DNA of 64,000 nt from Pseudomonadota bacterium (lineage in GTDB: Bacteria; Pseudomonadota; Gammaproteobacteria; Pseudomonadales; Pseudohongiellaceae). The stretch lies in NCBI GenBank assembly GCA_027623555.1, contig JAQBSZ010000021.1, positions 1-64,000 of the forward strand, in the 5' to 3' direction. Position numbers and translations under genes: made by a program. The notes beneath the pieces were generated by a model. That model made no database searches. It had not been told where the DNA came from and saw nothing but the letters and a program-made list of their open reading frames with translations. Positions 29,629-39,668 of the stretch are shown piece after piece (the stretch's first letter is position 1; each line of letters begins with the position of its first letter).

Positions 29629-31356
29629 TTAGATTGAAGAAAGCTCCAATGTTTGTTCTGCAGGTATCTTGTCGGGGGCAATGTTCAGTACTCGCATGGC
29701 ACCAGATGCAATTCTCGAAAAGACTGGCGCCGCGACTTGCCCGCCATAATGCTCTTCTCCCTTCGACTCATTAATGATCACTATCACCACTACTTTGGGG
29801 TCGGAAGCAGGAATCAATCCCGCAAAGAAGGAGTTATGCAAATTGTCCTCATAACCAAACTCACCGACGACATGAGCTGTTCCTGTCTTTCCGGCAACAG
29901 AATAAAAAGGCACGTTCGCTTCCACGGCGCTGCCGCCCTGACTTTTATCAACAACAGTCTCAAGCATGCCCCGCACCTGAAGCGCAATCTCATGGGACAT
30001 AACCTGTTCCCTGGGCAAGTTTGTTACGGCTTGGCTGTCCAGTTTAAGAAGCGACACTGGCTTCCGAATCCCATCATCAGCAATGACTGAATATGCTTGT
30101 GCCAATTGCAATATTGTGGCCGACAATCCGTAGCCGAATGAAAATGTTGCTGTTGCATGTCGTCCCCATCTCCGCGGATTAGGTAGGACTCCCCCACTTT
30201 CCCCAGGAAATCCAGTGCCCAGTACCTGCCCGAATCCGACGCGCTCAAACAGATTGCGGATTGGTTCTGCACCCAGTTCAAGGGCGATCTTGCTGGATCC
30301 CACGTTGCTGGACTTGGTGATGACTTTTGTTACGGTAAGAGTGCCGTAGTTGAATAAATCCTTAACCTCCTCTCCACTGACCATTATCCAACCGGGGCCA
30401 GTCTCGATAACCGAGTCAGGAGTAAACAACTTTGATTCCAATGCTGCCGCGATAGTAAAGGGTTTAACTGTCGAGCCTGGTTCGAATACATCGGTGATTG
30501 CACGATTTCTCATCACACTGAAGTCGTTAATGATTGCTTTCGAATGCGGGTTATAAGAAGGCTGATTTGCCATTGCCAAAACTTCGCCCGTATCCACATC
30601 CAATACAACGACTGAAGCTGCCTTGGCACGCCTGGTAATAAACTCTTCCTTGAGTTCCCGATAGGCAATATTCTGCAAGCGGAAATCGATACTAAGCTCA
30701 AGGCTCTTGCCTGGTTGCGCAGTCTGAATGGTGTTCAACTCTTCGATAATATGTCCGCGCCGGTCTTTCATAACCTGACGCATGCCAGGCACACCGCGCA
30801 ACCAATCATCGTAGGTCAATTCCAATCCTTCCTGCCCAATATCATCCACGTTGCTGAACCCGACCAGGTGTGCAGTAACTTCCCCTTGCGGGTAGAAGCG
30901 TTGATATTCCTGTTGGGCATAAACCCCATCGATATTGAGTGCAAGGATGCGATTTGCCTCTGTCGGCGGTAAGCGTCTTTTCACATAAAGGAACTCCCGC
31001 GCGGCATTCTTTTTTATATTATTGACGAGTACATCACCGTTGAGCTCCAATTCGAATGCCAGGAGCTGAATCGCACCAGTCTTTCCAAGTATTTCGCGGG
31101 GATTCACCCAAATCGATTGCACTGGTGAGCTAACTGCCAAGGGCTCTCCATTTCTATCCGTAATTAATCCGCGGTTCGCCGCCAACGGTACGGTTCGTAT
31201 TGTGCGTGCATCGCCCTGCCCCTGTAGAAAGTCTCTTTCGAGTATATGCAGGGCACTAGCCTTCCAGCCGATGGCAATGACACACATAAGCATGGCAAAT
31301 AGCACTAGATAGAAGCGCCACTGGTGAAAGAAACTCGTTAGTCTTCCATTACTCAT
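29629..31356 (-). CDS. ftsI: Septal transpeptidase FtsI (PBP3)
   Basis: FtsI cross-links septal peptidoglycan and is a beta-lactam target. The 575 residues have a short cytoplasmic tail, one membrane span (about 12-35), a pedestal domain and a transpeptidase domain. The catalytic motifs are intact: GSTVK (SxxK), SSN and KTGT. It starts 8 nt inside the end of ftsL and would work with FtsW, encoded downstream. Length is normal. Confidence 0.97.
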   Translation of the reverse strand: MSNGRLTSFFHQWRFYLVLFAMLMCVIAIGWKASALHILERDFLQGQGDARTIRTVPLAANRGLITDRNGEPLAVSSPVQSIWVNPREILGKTGAIQLLAFELELNGDVLVNNIKKNAAREFLYVKRRLPPTEANRILALNIDGVYAQQEYQRFYPQGEVTAHLVGFSNVDDIGQEGLELTYDDWLRGVPGMRQVMKDRRGHIIEELNTIQTAQPGKSLELSIDFRLQNIAYRELKEEFITRRAKAASVVVLDVDTGEVLAMANQPSYNPHSKAIINDFSVMRNRAITDVFEPGSTVKPFTIAAALESKLFTPDSVIETGPGWIMVSGEEVKDLFNYGTLTVTKVITKSSNVGSSKIALELGAEPIRNLFERVGFGQVLGTGFPGESGGVLPNPRRWGRHATATFSFGYGLSATILQLAQAYSVIADDGIRKPVSLLKLDSQAVTNLPREQVMSHEIALQVRGMLETVVDKSQGGSAVEANVPFYSVAGKTGTAHVVGEFGYEDNLHNSFFAGLIPASDPKVVVIVIINESKGEEHYGGQVAAPVFSRIASGAMRVLNIAPDKIPAEQTLELSSI

Positions 31357-31714
31357 GATTCACCATCACTATTTTGGACAACTCAGGTACCTGCATCTGC
31401 AATTGCTCGATCGCCTTCTGTTCAATTCGCCCTTCTACTCCGAAGGTGCTTTGTTCAATCAGAAGCTGGCCCCACTCGGTTTCCAACTGAATTGCCTGAT
31501 CTCTCAGTTCCTGTAGCTCATTAAATGCAAAACGGTTTTCGTGGGTTGTGGCCACAACTGACAATCCGGAACTGAGCACGATTGCCAGAAGCACTGTCAT
31601 ATGGAGACTTGCTGGCCGAAAAATTCCAGCCCACTGCAAGATCGACAGCGGCCTGCTGACATATTTGCGTGGCGCCGGTCTCGTTCTCCTCTGGGTCCTG
31701 GTTTTCACCTGCAT
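31349..31714 (-). CDS. ftsL: Cell division protein FtsL
   Basis: FtsL is a small bitopic divisome protein that, with FtsB and FtsQ, relays activation to FtsWI. The 121 residues have a long basic N-terminal tail, one membrane span (about 38-56, HMTVLLAIVLSSGLSVVA) and a periplasmic coiled coil with leucine-type heptads (about 62-105). It lies between rsmH and ftsI and overlaps ftsI by 8 nt. FtsL is poorly conserved, so position and topology carry much of the call. The N-terminal tail is longer than in some relatives. Confidence 0.9.
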   Translation of the reverse strand: MQVKTRTQRRTRPAPRKYVSRPLSILQWAGIFRPASLHMTVLLAIVLSSGLSVVATTHENRFAFNELQELRDQAIQLETEWGQLLIEQSTFGVEGRIEQKAIEQLQMQVPELSKIVMVNHE

Positions 31715-31808
31715 TTGATCTGTTCCTGGCTCTAAGCTGCTGTGTACTTCACCATAATCACGCTTTACTGCTCTTAACTCTGTTTTCTACACTCTTCTAT
31801 ATAGGTCT

Positions 31809-32744
31809 TTACGAAATTTTTTCAGCCACTCTCAGCACGGCACTTCTGGCCCGCGGATTTTTTGCTATCTCGCTTGCGGTTGCCTTGACTCGTTTACCCA
31901 CTGGCTTCATTCGTGGATTCAACATCGAAGTAGTCACTGGGAGATCTCTCGGAAAATTATCACCCTTAGTCTGCTCGGCGATGAATTTCTTGACCCGGCG
32001 ATCTTCCAGGGAGTGAAAGCTGATTGCTACGAGTCGCCCACCGATTTTCAGAATGGGTAGTGACTGTATTAACCCCTTCTCTAGTTCATCGAATTCATTA
32101 TTAATAAAAATTCGAATGGCCTGAAACGCCCGTGTAGCAGGATGCTTGTCTTTCTCCCAGCTGGGATTAGCTTGCTTGATAATTTCAGCGAGCTGCCCCG
32201 TTCTTACCAGGGGGACAGAATTGCGTTCTTTGATTATGCTCTTGGCCATTCGTCTCGAATGCCTTTCTTCGCCGAATCTGTACAGCACATCAGCAATCTC
32301 CAGCTCTGATGCGGAATTAATCCATTCCGACGCACTTATCCCTGAATCCGGGTTCATGCGCATATCCAATGGCCCATCCCTCATGAAACTGAATCCTCTT
32401 TCTGCTGTGTCCAGCTGTGGCGAAGAAACCCCGAGGTCAAACAAGATCCCATCGACTTCTCCATGGATGCCTTCTGATCTAGCCAGTTCTTCGAGTTGAC
32501 TAAATGACGCATGTACTACCTCTAGTCTGGAATCATGCTTTGCCAAGCTTGCAGCTTCTTTAACCGCTTCCGGATCTCTGTCGATAGTGAGAAGCCTGCC
32601 CCCTATCCCCAGTTGCTCAAGAATTGACTTACTGTGGCCACCGCGACCGAAAGTGGCATCGATATAAATACCGTTAGTCTTTATGGCGAGCCCGGTAACT
32701 GCTTCTTCCCTTAAAACTGTTTCGTGAAGCGAGCTCTCGGGCAT
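31809..32744 (-). CDS. rsmH: 16S rRNA (cytosine-1402-N4)-methyltransferase RsmH
   Basis: RsmH methylates N4 of C1402 in the decoding centre of 16S rRNA. Its partner for the 2'-O-methyl on the same base, RsmI, is encoded at 33948-34793 in this window. The 311 residues have the conserved start LHETVLREEAV, the AdoMet loop YIDATFGRGGHS and the later LFDLGVSSPQLD and AISFHSLEDR segments. It begins 12 bp after the mraZ stop, in the standard second position of the dcw cluster. Confidence 0.97.
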   Translation of the reverse strand: MPESSLHETVLREEAVTGLAIKTNGIYIDATFGRGGHSKSILEQLGIGGRLLTIDRDPEAVKEAASLAKHDSRLEVVHASFSQLEELARSEGIHGEVDGILFDLGVSSPQLDTAERGFSFMRDGPLDMRMNPDSGISASEWINSASELEIADVLYRFGEERHSRRMAKSIIKERNSVPLVRTGQLAEIIKQANPSWEKDKHPATRAFQAIRIFINNEFDELEKGLIQSLPILKIGGRLVAISFHSLEDRRVKKFIAEQTKGDNFPRDLPVTTSMLNPRMKPVGKRVKATASEIAKNPRARSAVLRVAEKIS

Positions 32745-32756
32745 GTCCAGCTTCCC

Positions 32757-33212
32757 TTAAAGCGCCAATAACCTTAATTTTTCGGGCAGTTCTCCTTCGG
32801 TTGAAGATTCGGTTAACCATTGATCTCGTTGTTGATTCCAGGCTTCCTGATTCCAGATTTCGAGTTTCTTCCCCTGACCGATCAGGCAGACGTGTTTTTC
32901 CAACTCGGCATAAACGCGTAATTCCTGCGGTAACAAAATTCTTCCGCTGCTGTCTAATTCCAGGTCATTAGCGTGACCAATCAGCAGGTGCTTGACGCGC
33001 TGGGACATAGAGTCGAAACTGGAGAGCGCTTCAATTTGACGCTCGATTTGTTCCCATTCGGCGAGCGGATAGAGGAGCAAGCAACGATGATTGGTATCTA
33101 TCGTCACGACGAGATGCCCGGAACAATGATTAAGCAATTGCTCACGGTAGCGGGCAGGCATGGCCATACGCCCTTTCGCATCCAGGTTTATGGTGTTAAT
33201 GCCGCGAAACAC
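32757..33212 (-). CDS. mraZ: Transcriptional regulator MraZ
   Basis: MraZ is the AbrB-fold DNA-binding protein encoded first in the dcw cluster; in E. coli it represses its own operon. The 151 residues hold two tandem MraZ/SpoVT-AbrB half domains, each with the family's DxxxR core: DAKGRMAMPARYR and DSSGRILLPQELR. The start is a GTG at 33212, giving MFRGINTINLD, which matches the family N-terminus. GGGGA lies about 8 nt upstream. A promoter and a set of GTGG boxes lie just upstream and are listed separately. Confidence 0.96.
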   Translation of the reverse strand: MFRGINTINLDAKGRMAMPARYREQLLNHCSGHLVVTIDTNHRCLLLYPLAEWEQIERQIEALSSFDSMSQRVKHLLIGHANDLELDSSGRILLPQELRVYAELEKHVCLIGQGKKLEIWNQEAWNQQRDQWLTESSTEGELPEKLRLLAL

Positions 33213-33256
33213 ACGTTGTCCCCATTTGTTACCGGAAATGACTCAATGCGAAGATT

Positions 33257-33300
33257 CCACTCTCTCCCACAATAAGACAAATACTTCCACTTTTCGCCAC
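33257..33300 (-). promoter_or_regulatory. Predicted MraZ operator: four GTGG boxes on a 10-bp register
   Basis: Read on the minus strand, GTGG occurs at 33297-33300, 33287-33290, 33267-33270 and 33257-33260. These are two pairs with exact 10-bp centre spacing, separated by 20 bp, as if one box had decayed at 33277-33280. MraZ proteins are known to bind tandem TGGG/GTGG-type boxes with short fixed spacing ahead of mraZ. The boxes fall between the predicted -10 and the mraZ start, where bound MraZ would block transcription. Confidence 0.7.
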
Positions 33301-33308
33301 AAAGATAC

Positions 33309-33337
33309 ACTATAGGCACACAAGTGATGCTGTGCAA
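33309..33337 (-). promoter_or_regulatory. Promoter of the mraZ/dcw operon
   Basis: On the minus strand TTGCAC (33337-33332) and TATAGT (33314-33309) are separated by exactly 17 bp, a strong sigma-70 match. Transcription would start near 33302, just ahead of the GTGG boxes, leaving a leader of about 90 nt before the mraZ GTG. This is the likely main entry promoter for the downstream cell wall and division genes. Confidence 0.7.
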
Positions 33338-33506
33338 GTACTATTTGCCTGATTTATTTCAAGAAATTCCGGTATCTTGCCGCTAAAAGTAGGGAACTTG
33401 CAGGGATCTTGTCGAAAAAAAAATCTATTAAATTTAACAAATACAGACTAATACCACTGGTATTTAATGTGTTTTGTTAAGATTTAATTGAACGAAGAGA
33501 GAAAAA

Positions 33507-33898
33507 GGCGAGTCAGCCTGTAAGCCGGGTTCTGTCGAGGACAATTATTCATCTGCAACCTGTGTCACCACAGGCTTGTAGCGGCCTACCCGAATCCAAT
33601 GCGAGCAACACTGAAGGATTCCTATTTGGCCTTGCTCCGGGTGGGGTTTGCCGTGCCACGAGCTGTTACCAGTCGCGCGGTGCGCTCTTACCGCACCATT
33701 TCACCCTTACCTCGGGTCAAAATCGGAGATTTTGCTACAAGGCGGTATATTTTCTGTTGCACTGCCGTAGGTTCACACCTCCCAGGCGTTACCTGGCACC
33801 CTGCTCTTTGGAGCCCGGACTTTCCTCTATTTGTTCCTCGTAGATCGCCAGGCGATAAACAAAGAGTGGTAAATAGCAATTGTCCAGCTGACTCGCGG
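33507..33898 (-). ncRNA. rnpB: RNase P RNA, bacterial class A
   Basis: This is the catalytic RNA that trims the 5' leader of precursor tRNAs. On the minus strand the conserved 5' core GAGGAAAGTCCGGGCTCC and the following AGGGTGCCAGGTAACGCC are clear. Next come GGTAAGGGTGAAA, GGTGCGGTAAGAGCGCACCG and CCCGGAGCAAGGCCAAATAG, ending with CGACAGAACCCGGCTTA. Helix P1 forms between GCGAGTCAGC at the 5' end (33896-33887) and GCTGACTCGC at the 3' end (33517-33508). A T-rich stretch follows, suitable for termination. The length of about 392 nt is normal. Ends are set from P1 and may be off by a few bases. Confidence 0.96.
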
Positions 33899-33947
33899 CC
33901 AGCCTAATTGAGTTGCCAGATCAATACAATAGCCAGGGATCCACTGA

Positions 33948-34793
33948 TCAAACTTCATTTTTGATAACCTGGTCATAAAGCTGATTCTTGCGGGCACCTG
34001 ACAGTTGACTGGCTATCGCCACCGCCCGCTTCAGAGACAGATCGTTGCGTAGCATGGCCACCAGGTCCAGTGCCCGGGCCTGGCGGCGAGCCTCCAGTTC
34101 CAACTGGTCGCAACCAGCCACTACTAATACGAATTCACCCTTCTGCTGATTCTTACTCTGCAGTATCCAAACCTGTCCATTACCCGCGCTTCCCACGAAA
34201 TGAGACTCGAATTTTTTCGTCAATTCTCGGCCAATGAACAATTGACGATCAGCGCCGAGGGCTTCGACTATTGCTGCCACACACTCAACGATTCTATGGG
34301 GTGACTCGTAAATCACCAGCGAGCGGGCTTCGGTTGCCAATTCGCCTAATCGCTTGAGTCGGGCACCAGCCTTGCTGGGTAGAAACCCTTCGAAGACAAA
34401 CTTGTCAGTCGGCAAACCGGCAACACTTAAAGCGGCGGTAACCGCACTGGCACCAGGGATAGGCAGCACAGGAATAGCAGCATCCCGGGCCAGCTTTACC
34501 AGCCGGTAACCCGGATCAGAAATTAGCGGTGTTCCTGCATCACAGATCAGTGCGATAGACTGTCCAGCTAGCAGTCGTTGCAAGATTTTATTGGTGGTCT
34601 GTTCGCTGCTGAAGTCGTGATAGGCAATCAATGGTGTGGATATACGTAGCTTCTGCAGTAATTTTTGCGAGTGCCGTGTATCTTCAGCTGCGATACTGTC
34701 AACAGTGTTCAATACGTCCACGGCACGTTGGCTAAAATCTCCCAGATTGCCTATGGGCGTTGCTACAATGAACAATATTCCAGATTGATTCAT
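33948..34793 (-). CDS. rsmI: 16S rRNA (cytidine-1402-2'-O)-methyltransferase RsmI
   Basis: RsmI places the 2'-O-methyl on C1402 of 16S rRNA, the same base modified by RsmH. The 281 residues form a tetrapyrrole-methylase-type AdoMet fold: LFIVATPIGNLGD at the start, AEDTRHSQKLL, and CDAGTPLISDPGYRLV. The gene is divergent from lpoA, the arrangement seen in E. coli and Pseudomonas. Length and motifs are typical. Confidence 0.96.
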   Translation of the reverse strand: MNQSGILFIVATPIGNLGDFSQRAVDVLNTVDSIAAEDTRHSQKLLQKLRISTPLIAYHDFSSEQTTNKILQRLLAGQSIALICDAGTPLISDPGYRLVKLARDAAIPVLPIPGASAVTAALSVAGLPTDKFVFEGFLPSKAGARLKRLGELATEARSLVIYESPHRIVECVAAIVEALGADRQLFIGRELTKKFESHFVGSAGNGQVWILQSKNQQKGEFVLVVAGCDQLELEARRQARALDLVAMLRNDLSLKRAVAIASQLSGARKNQLYDQVIKNEV

Positions 34794-34928
34794 GTTCTCA
34801 CTGCACTCCAGTCAGCACGACGATGCGAGCAGTTTTTCTCCGGCTGAGTTGATTTCCCTGAAAAATTGTCCACACTTGGCACATGTACTAGTCTCTTTGT
34901 GGTTTCTCTCAATATATCGCGTACCTTG

Positions 34929-36779
34929 ATGACTTCGTTACTCCTACATAAATTGGTTCGACTTGGCCTGCTCACTGTTGTGGCGCTGAGTATTGGCTGC
35001 GCAACCAGCCCTCCGATCACCGAAGTGTTGGCGCCCGCTGAGGAGTCTACAACAGAGTCTATTGATGAGCTATTAAGCACAGCGCAAGCACGCTCCGGCG
35101 TTACGCGAACCAGTCTGGTCATGGAAGCCGTTGAAGCCCTGATAGAGGCAGATATGTTTGAGCGGGCTGAGAATGAATTGCTTGCTCTAAACCTGCCCGG
35201 GAATACTCCGGCCGAGTTGCAACTACGCTATGCGTTAATCCGAGCCAGCTTCGATTTTAGAAATGACCAGCCACAATCGGCACTGCGCTGGCTGAACGGT
35301 GAACTGACCCGTAGTGTAGACAACCAGTCGCAACTGGGAATGAGATATTACCAGTTATTAGGTGATGTCCTGATTAGCATCGGCCAGATAACAGACGCAA
35401 TCGCCGCCTATGTTCAAATCTCGACTAGTCGTCCCAGCGATGTTGACTCCACACTATTCGATGACATCTGGAGCGCACTGACCAGGCTGCAAGATAGCGA
35501 GCTTTCCTTACTGGCTGAAAGCGCAGGTAACTATGAACTAAGGGGCTGGGTGGAACTCGCTCGCATAGTTAGAGTGGAGCAGTTCAGTATCAGGAGTCAA
35601 CTTGACTCTATCAATCAGTGGCAACGCACCTGGGCACTCCATTCTGCAGTTGATCGACTCCCGGGTCAATTGAACCAGCTACAACAAACCTGGGATCAGC
35701 GCCCGACCCATATTGCCCTTATCTTGCCGCTGCAACGACCAGAAGGTAATGCGATTCAGGAAGGATTCCTGAGCGCCTACTACCAGGCGCTCGAAATCTC
35801 CCGAGAAGTACCTCGCATCTCAGTGTACGACAGCAGCAATCTTACTTCGGTACTTGCCATCTATGCTGAAGCAGTAGCAAGCGGCGCAGATCTGGTGATC
35901 GGCCCGTTGAATAAAAGCCTGGTAAATCAACTTGCAGAACTACCAGAACTCCCGGTTAAAACACTGGCATTGAACTACAGTGATTTCGAACCGCTTGATC
36001 GGGAAAATCTCTTTCAGTTCGGTCTCGCACCTGAAGATGAAATCAACCAGGCTGCCGCTTTGGCCTGGGAATCAGGGTACCGAAATGCTGCCATCATCAC
36101 GCCGCAATCGCCTGACTACCTGCGACTCCAAACCTTTTTTGCAGATTCCTGGCGGGCGCAGGGTGGTGTCTTAGTATCTCAGCAGACCTTCAGCAGCGAC
36201 AGTGACTATGCAGAAGTTATTAAGCAGCTCATGTCCATTGACTCAAGCGAGGCACGTGCTGATCGCCTCCTGGACATTCTGCCGAGAAATAACATGGAAT
36301 TCACACCGAGGCGACGAGAGGATATTGACTTTATTTTTCTCATTGCCAATCCGCGGCAAGGCCGTCAGATCAAACCAACGCTGGCGTTTTATTTTGCAGA
36401 AAACATTCCTGTCTACTCCTTGCCATCAATCTATGACGGTCAAGATAACCAAAGCGAAAATATTGATCTGGAAGGGATCGTATTCACGGATGCTCCCTGG
36501 GTCCTGAACAGGTCTGATGAATTGAGAATTGAAATCGATGCAAGTCTGCGCCGAGCCCAGGGCCCGCTGCAACGGCTACGTGCGATGGGTATAGACAGCT
36601 TTCGCCTCTATCCAAGACTGGAACAGCTTGCCAGTCGCGGTGTCTCAGCTCTTCTGGGCACAACTGGCCGACTGACGATGTCAGATGGGCAGCGCATTCA
36701 TCGCACTCTGCGGGTTGCCCGTTTTGAAAATGGCCTGGTGCGTGAGTGCCGTAAAGAGATCAGCGATTCAGGGATATAA
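34929..36779 (+). CDS. lpoA: Outer-membrane lipoprotein activator of PBP1A, LpoA
   Basis: LpoA is an outer-membrane lipoprotein that spans the periplasm to activate the peptidoglycan synthase PBP1A. From the ATG at 34929 (616 residues) the protein has a lipoprotein signal with lipobox LSIGC, an N-terminal TPR-like helical domain (about 40-260), and a C-terminal periplasmic-binding-protein-like domain starting IALILPLQRPEGN. The frame is open further upstream to 34866, but those 21 residues would precede the signal peptide and are unlikely. It heads the lpoA-yraN-diaA-dolP series. Confidence 0.92.
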   Translation: MTSLLLHKLVRLGLLTVVALSIGCATSPPITEVLAPAEESTTESIDELLSTAQARSGVTRTSLVMEAVEALIEADMFERAENELLALNLPGNTPAELQLRYALIRASFDFRNDQPQSALRWLNGELTRSVDNQSQLGMRYYQLLGDVLISIGQITDAIAAYVQISTSRPSDVDSTLFDDIWSALTRLQDSELSLLAESAGNYELRGWVELARIVRVEQFSIRSQLDSINQWQRTWALHSAVDRLPGQLNQLQQTWDQRPTHIALILPLQRPEGNAIQEGFLSAYYQALEISREVPRISVYDSSNLTSVLAIYAEAVASGADLVIGPLNKSLVNQLAELPELPVKTLALNYSDFEPLDRENLFQFGLAPEDEINQAAALAWESGYRNAAIITPQSPDYLRLQTFFADSWRAQGGVLVSQQTFSSDSDYAEVIKQLMSIDSSEARADRLLDILPRNNMEFTPRRREDIDFIFLIANPRQGRQIKPTLAFYFAENIPVYSLPSIYDGQDNQSENIDLEGIVFTDAPWVLNRSDELRIEIDASLRRAQGPLQRLRAMGIDSFRLYPRLEQLASRGVSALLGTTGRLTMSDGQRIHRTLRVARFENGLVRECRKEISDSGI

Positions 36780-36813
36780 TTTCAACGCAGGCAGCACACA
36801 AGGATTTGGCTAA

Positions 36814-37197
36814 TTGCATCCTGGTAAACTCCAGAATAAGCGGCTTTTCGGCAGCTCTATAGAGGTTGAAGTTGCGCACATGCTGCGCAAACGCGGGCTC
36901 TTGCTCCTGCATCGAAATTATAATTGTCGAGCCGGAGAAATCGACCTCATCATGGTCGATGCTCCTCAGCAACTGGTGTTCGTTGAGGTGCGATTTCGCA
37001 ATAATTGCGATTTTGGTTCCGCACTGGAATCTGTCGACCGGCGTAAACAACGCAAGCTGAAACTCGCCGCGGCAAATTTTCTCAGCAAATATCCGCGTTA
37101 CAATCGCTACCGGTGTCGCTTCGATGTAGTAGCCTTAGGCCCAAATGAAGATGGCGATTTCCAGGGAATAGATTGGATAAAAAATGCATTTGCCTGA
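36814..37197 (+). CDS. yraN: YraN/UPF0102 family protein (endonuclease-like fold)
   Basis: This 127-residue protein has the family core: an N-terminal helix with the GSSIE and MLRKRGL segments, then RAGEIDLIMVD and LVFVEVRFR. That arrangement resembles the Asp, Glu-x-Lys-type sites of Holliday-junction-resolvase-like nucleases. Its biochemical role is not established. The start is a TTG at 36814, supported by AAGGA at 36800-36804; no in-frame ATG gives the conserved N-terminus. It follows lpoA by 34 bp, the usual neighbour order. Confidence 0.87.
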   Translation: MHPGKLQNKRLFGSSIEVEVAHMLRKRGLLLLHRNYNCRAGEIDLIMVDAPQQLVFVEVRFRNNCDFGSALESVDRRKQRKLKLAAANFLSKYPRYNRYRCRFDVVALGPNEDGDFQGIDWIKNAFA

Positions 37198-37306
37198 AAC
37201 TTTTCCGCTCCAGGACAAGTCTATTCAAAACTGAACGGATAAAAAATCCCAGTCTGTTGAGGTAACAATGGACTGAAAATGGCCGATATTAATGAAGGTT
37301 TTTTAG

Positions 37307-38508
<1,202 letters not shown>

Positions 38509-38518
38509 GGGCCTCTGC

Positions 38519-38944
38519 CTATTTAACCAGACGCAGGGGTGGTTTCCCGGTAGCCCTTTCCGGCTTGACCTTGGAAGTACGAGGTTTGGGATCGTCTGAA
38601 CCACCAGGATGAGGTGGTTCAGGCTGGTTGACTTCCACGTCAAACACCATTCCCTGCCCGTTCTCCTTGGCATATATCCCCATTACTGAAGACACCGGGA
38701 CAAAGACTCGTTTCGGAATTCCTGAAAAACGTCCATCGAAGTCAATAGAGTCGTTACAAATCGCGAGATTCTGAACGGCATTCGGCGAGATATTGAGAAC
38801 TATCTGACCGTCTTTGACGTGTTCCTGAGGAACTTCTACAGCATCAGCAAAGGCGTTAACAACAATATACGGGGTGCATTCGTTTTCAATGATCCATTCA
38901 TACAGCGCGCGTATGATATAGGGCCGACTGGACGTCATGCTCAT
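38519..38944 (-). CDS. sspB: ClpXP specificity-enhancing factor SspB
   Basis: SspB binds ssrA-tagged proteins from stalled ribosomes and delivers them to ClpXP. The 141 residues contain the dimeric substrate-binding domain (about 1-105) with RPYIIRALYEW, DGQIVLNISPNAV and the FSGIPKRVFVP strand. A flexible proline-rich tail follows, ending with basic residues and a hydrophobic tip (PPLRLVK) that docks ClpX. It lies directly after sspA, as in E. coli. Two nearby ATGs (38944, 38938) could serve as start. Confidence 0.94.
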   Translation of the reverse strand: MSMTSSRPYIIRALYEWIIENECTPYIVVNAFADAVEVPQEHVKDGQIVLNISPNAVQNLAICNDSIDFDGRFSGIPKRVFVPVSSVMGIYAKENGQGMVFDVEVNQPEPPHPGGSDDPKPRTSKVKPERATGKPPLRLVK

Positions 38945-38983
38945 TGCGATTTCTCACTCACCCCCGGAGAATCCGTGGCAGTC

Positions 38984-39616
38984 CTATACCATTTCTTTTT
39001 CTAACTCGGACAGACTCGCCCTTACCGAATCCCTCTCGAACAATCGATCTCTATAGTCCAATAGAGGTTTAGTGGTTTTATTCTTTGGCAACTCAATGCC
39101 CATAATCGGTAATCGCCACAATATTGGCGTAACACAACAGTCAACTATTGTGAATTCATCACTCATAAAATAAGGTTTCTCACCGAAAATAGGAGCAATG
39201 GAAATTAGACTTTCTCGCAATTCCTTGCGCATCTTCTCTATCTGCGACGGGGTTCCCGATCCAGCCATTATTGGATCGACCAGTTTACACCAGTCATTCT
39301 TAATACGATAAATCCAGAGTCGGCTTTGTGCTCTGGCTACCGGATAGACTGGAAACAAAGGAGGATGGGGGAATCGCTCATCCAGATACTCCATCATGAT
39401 GTCCGCTTCATAAAGAACCAGGTCACGATCTACCAGAGTTGGAAGCGTGTTGTAGGGATTTAGAGACGCCAGGTCTTCTGGTTTGCTATCAAGGTCAACA
39501 TCGATTGTCTCGACAGTTACTCCTTTCTCAGCCAGAACGATTCGTACTCGATGGCTATAATGGCTCGTTCCGTCTGAATAAAACGTCATGGAAGATCTTT
39601 TAGCGACCACACCCAT
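38984..39616 (-). CDS. sspA: Stringent starvation protein A (SspA)
   Basis: SspA is a glutathione-transferase-fold protein that binds RNA polymerase and affects stress and stationary-phase transcription. The 210 residues begin MGVVAKRSSMTFYSDG, matching the family, followed by the thioredoxin-like N-domain (RVRIVLAEKGV, NTLPTLVDRDL) and the helical C-domain. The ATG has a clear AAGGA upstream. The palindromic element at 39669-39930 ends only about 50 bp upstream, so the sspA promoter region may have been altered by that insertion. Confidence 0.95.
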   Translation of the reverse strand: MGVVAKRSSMTFYSDGTSHYSHRVRIVLAEKGVTVETIDVDLDSKPEDLASLNPYNTLPTLVDRDLVLYEADIMMEYLDERFPHPPLFPVYPVARAQSRLWIYRIKNDWCKLVDPIMAGSGTPSQIEKMRKELRESLISIAPIFGEKPYFMSDEFTIVDCCVTPILWRLPIMGIELPKNKTTKPLLDYRDRLFERDSVRASLSELEKEMV

Positions 39617-39668
39617 AGTTTTTCCTTTATTCCTGCTTGGTTATTTGATGTCTGTCCAGTGTCGTTCT

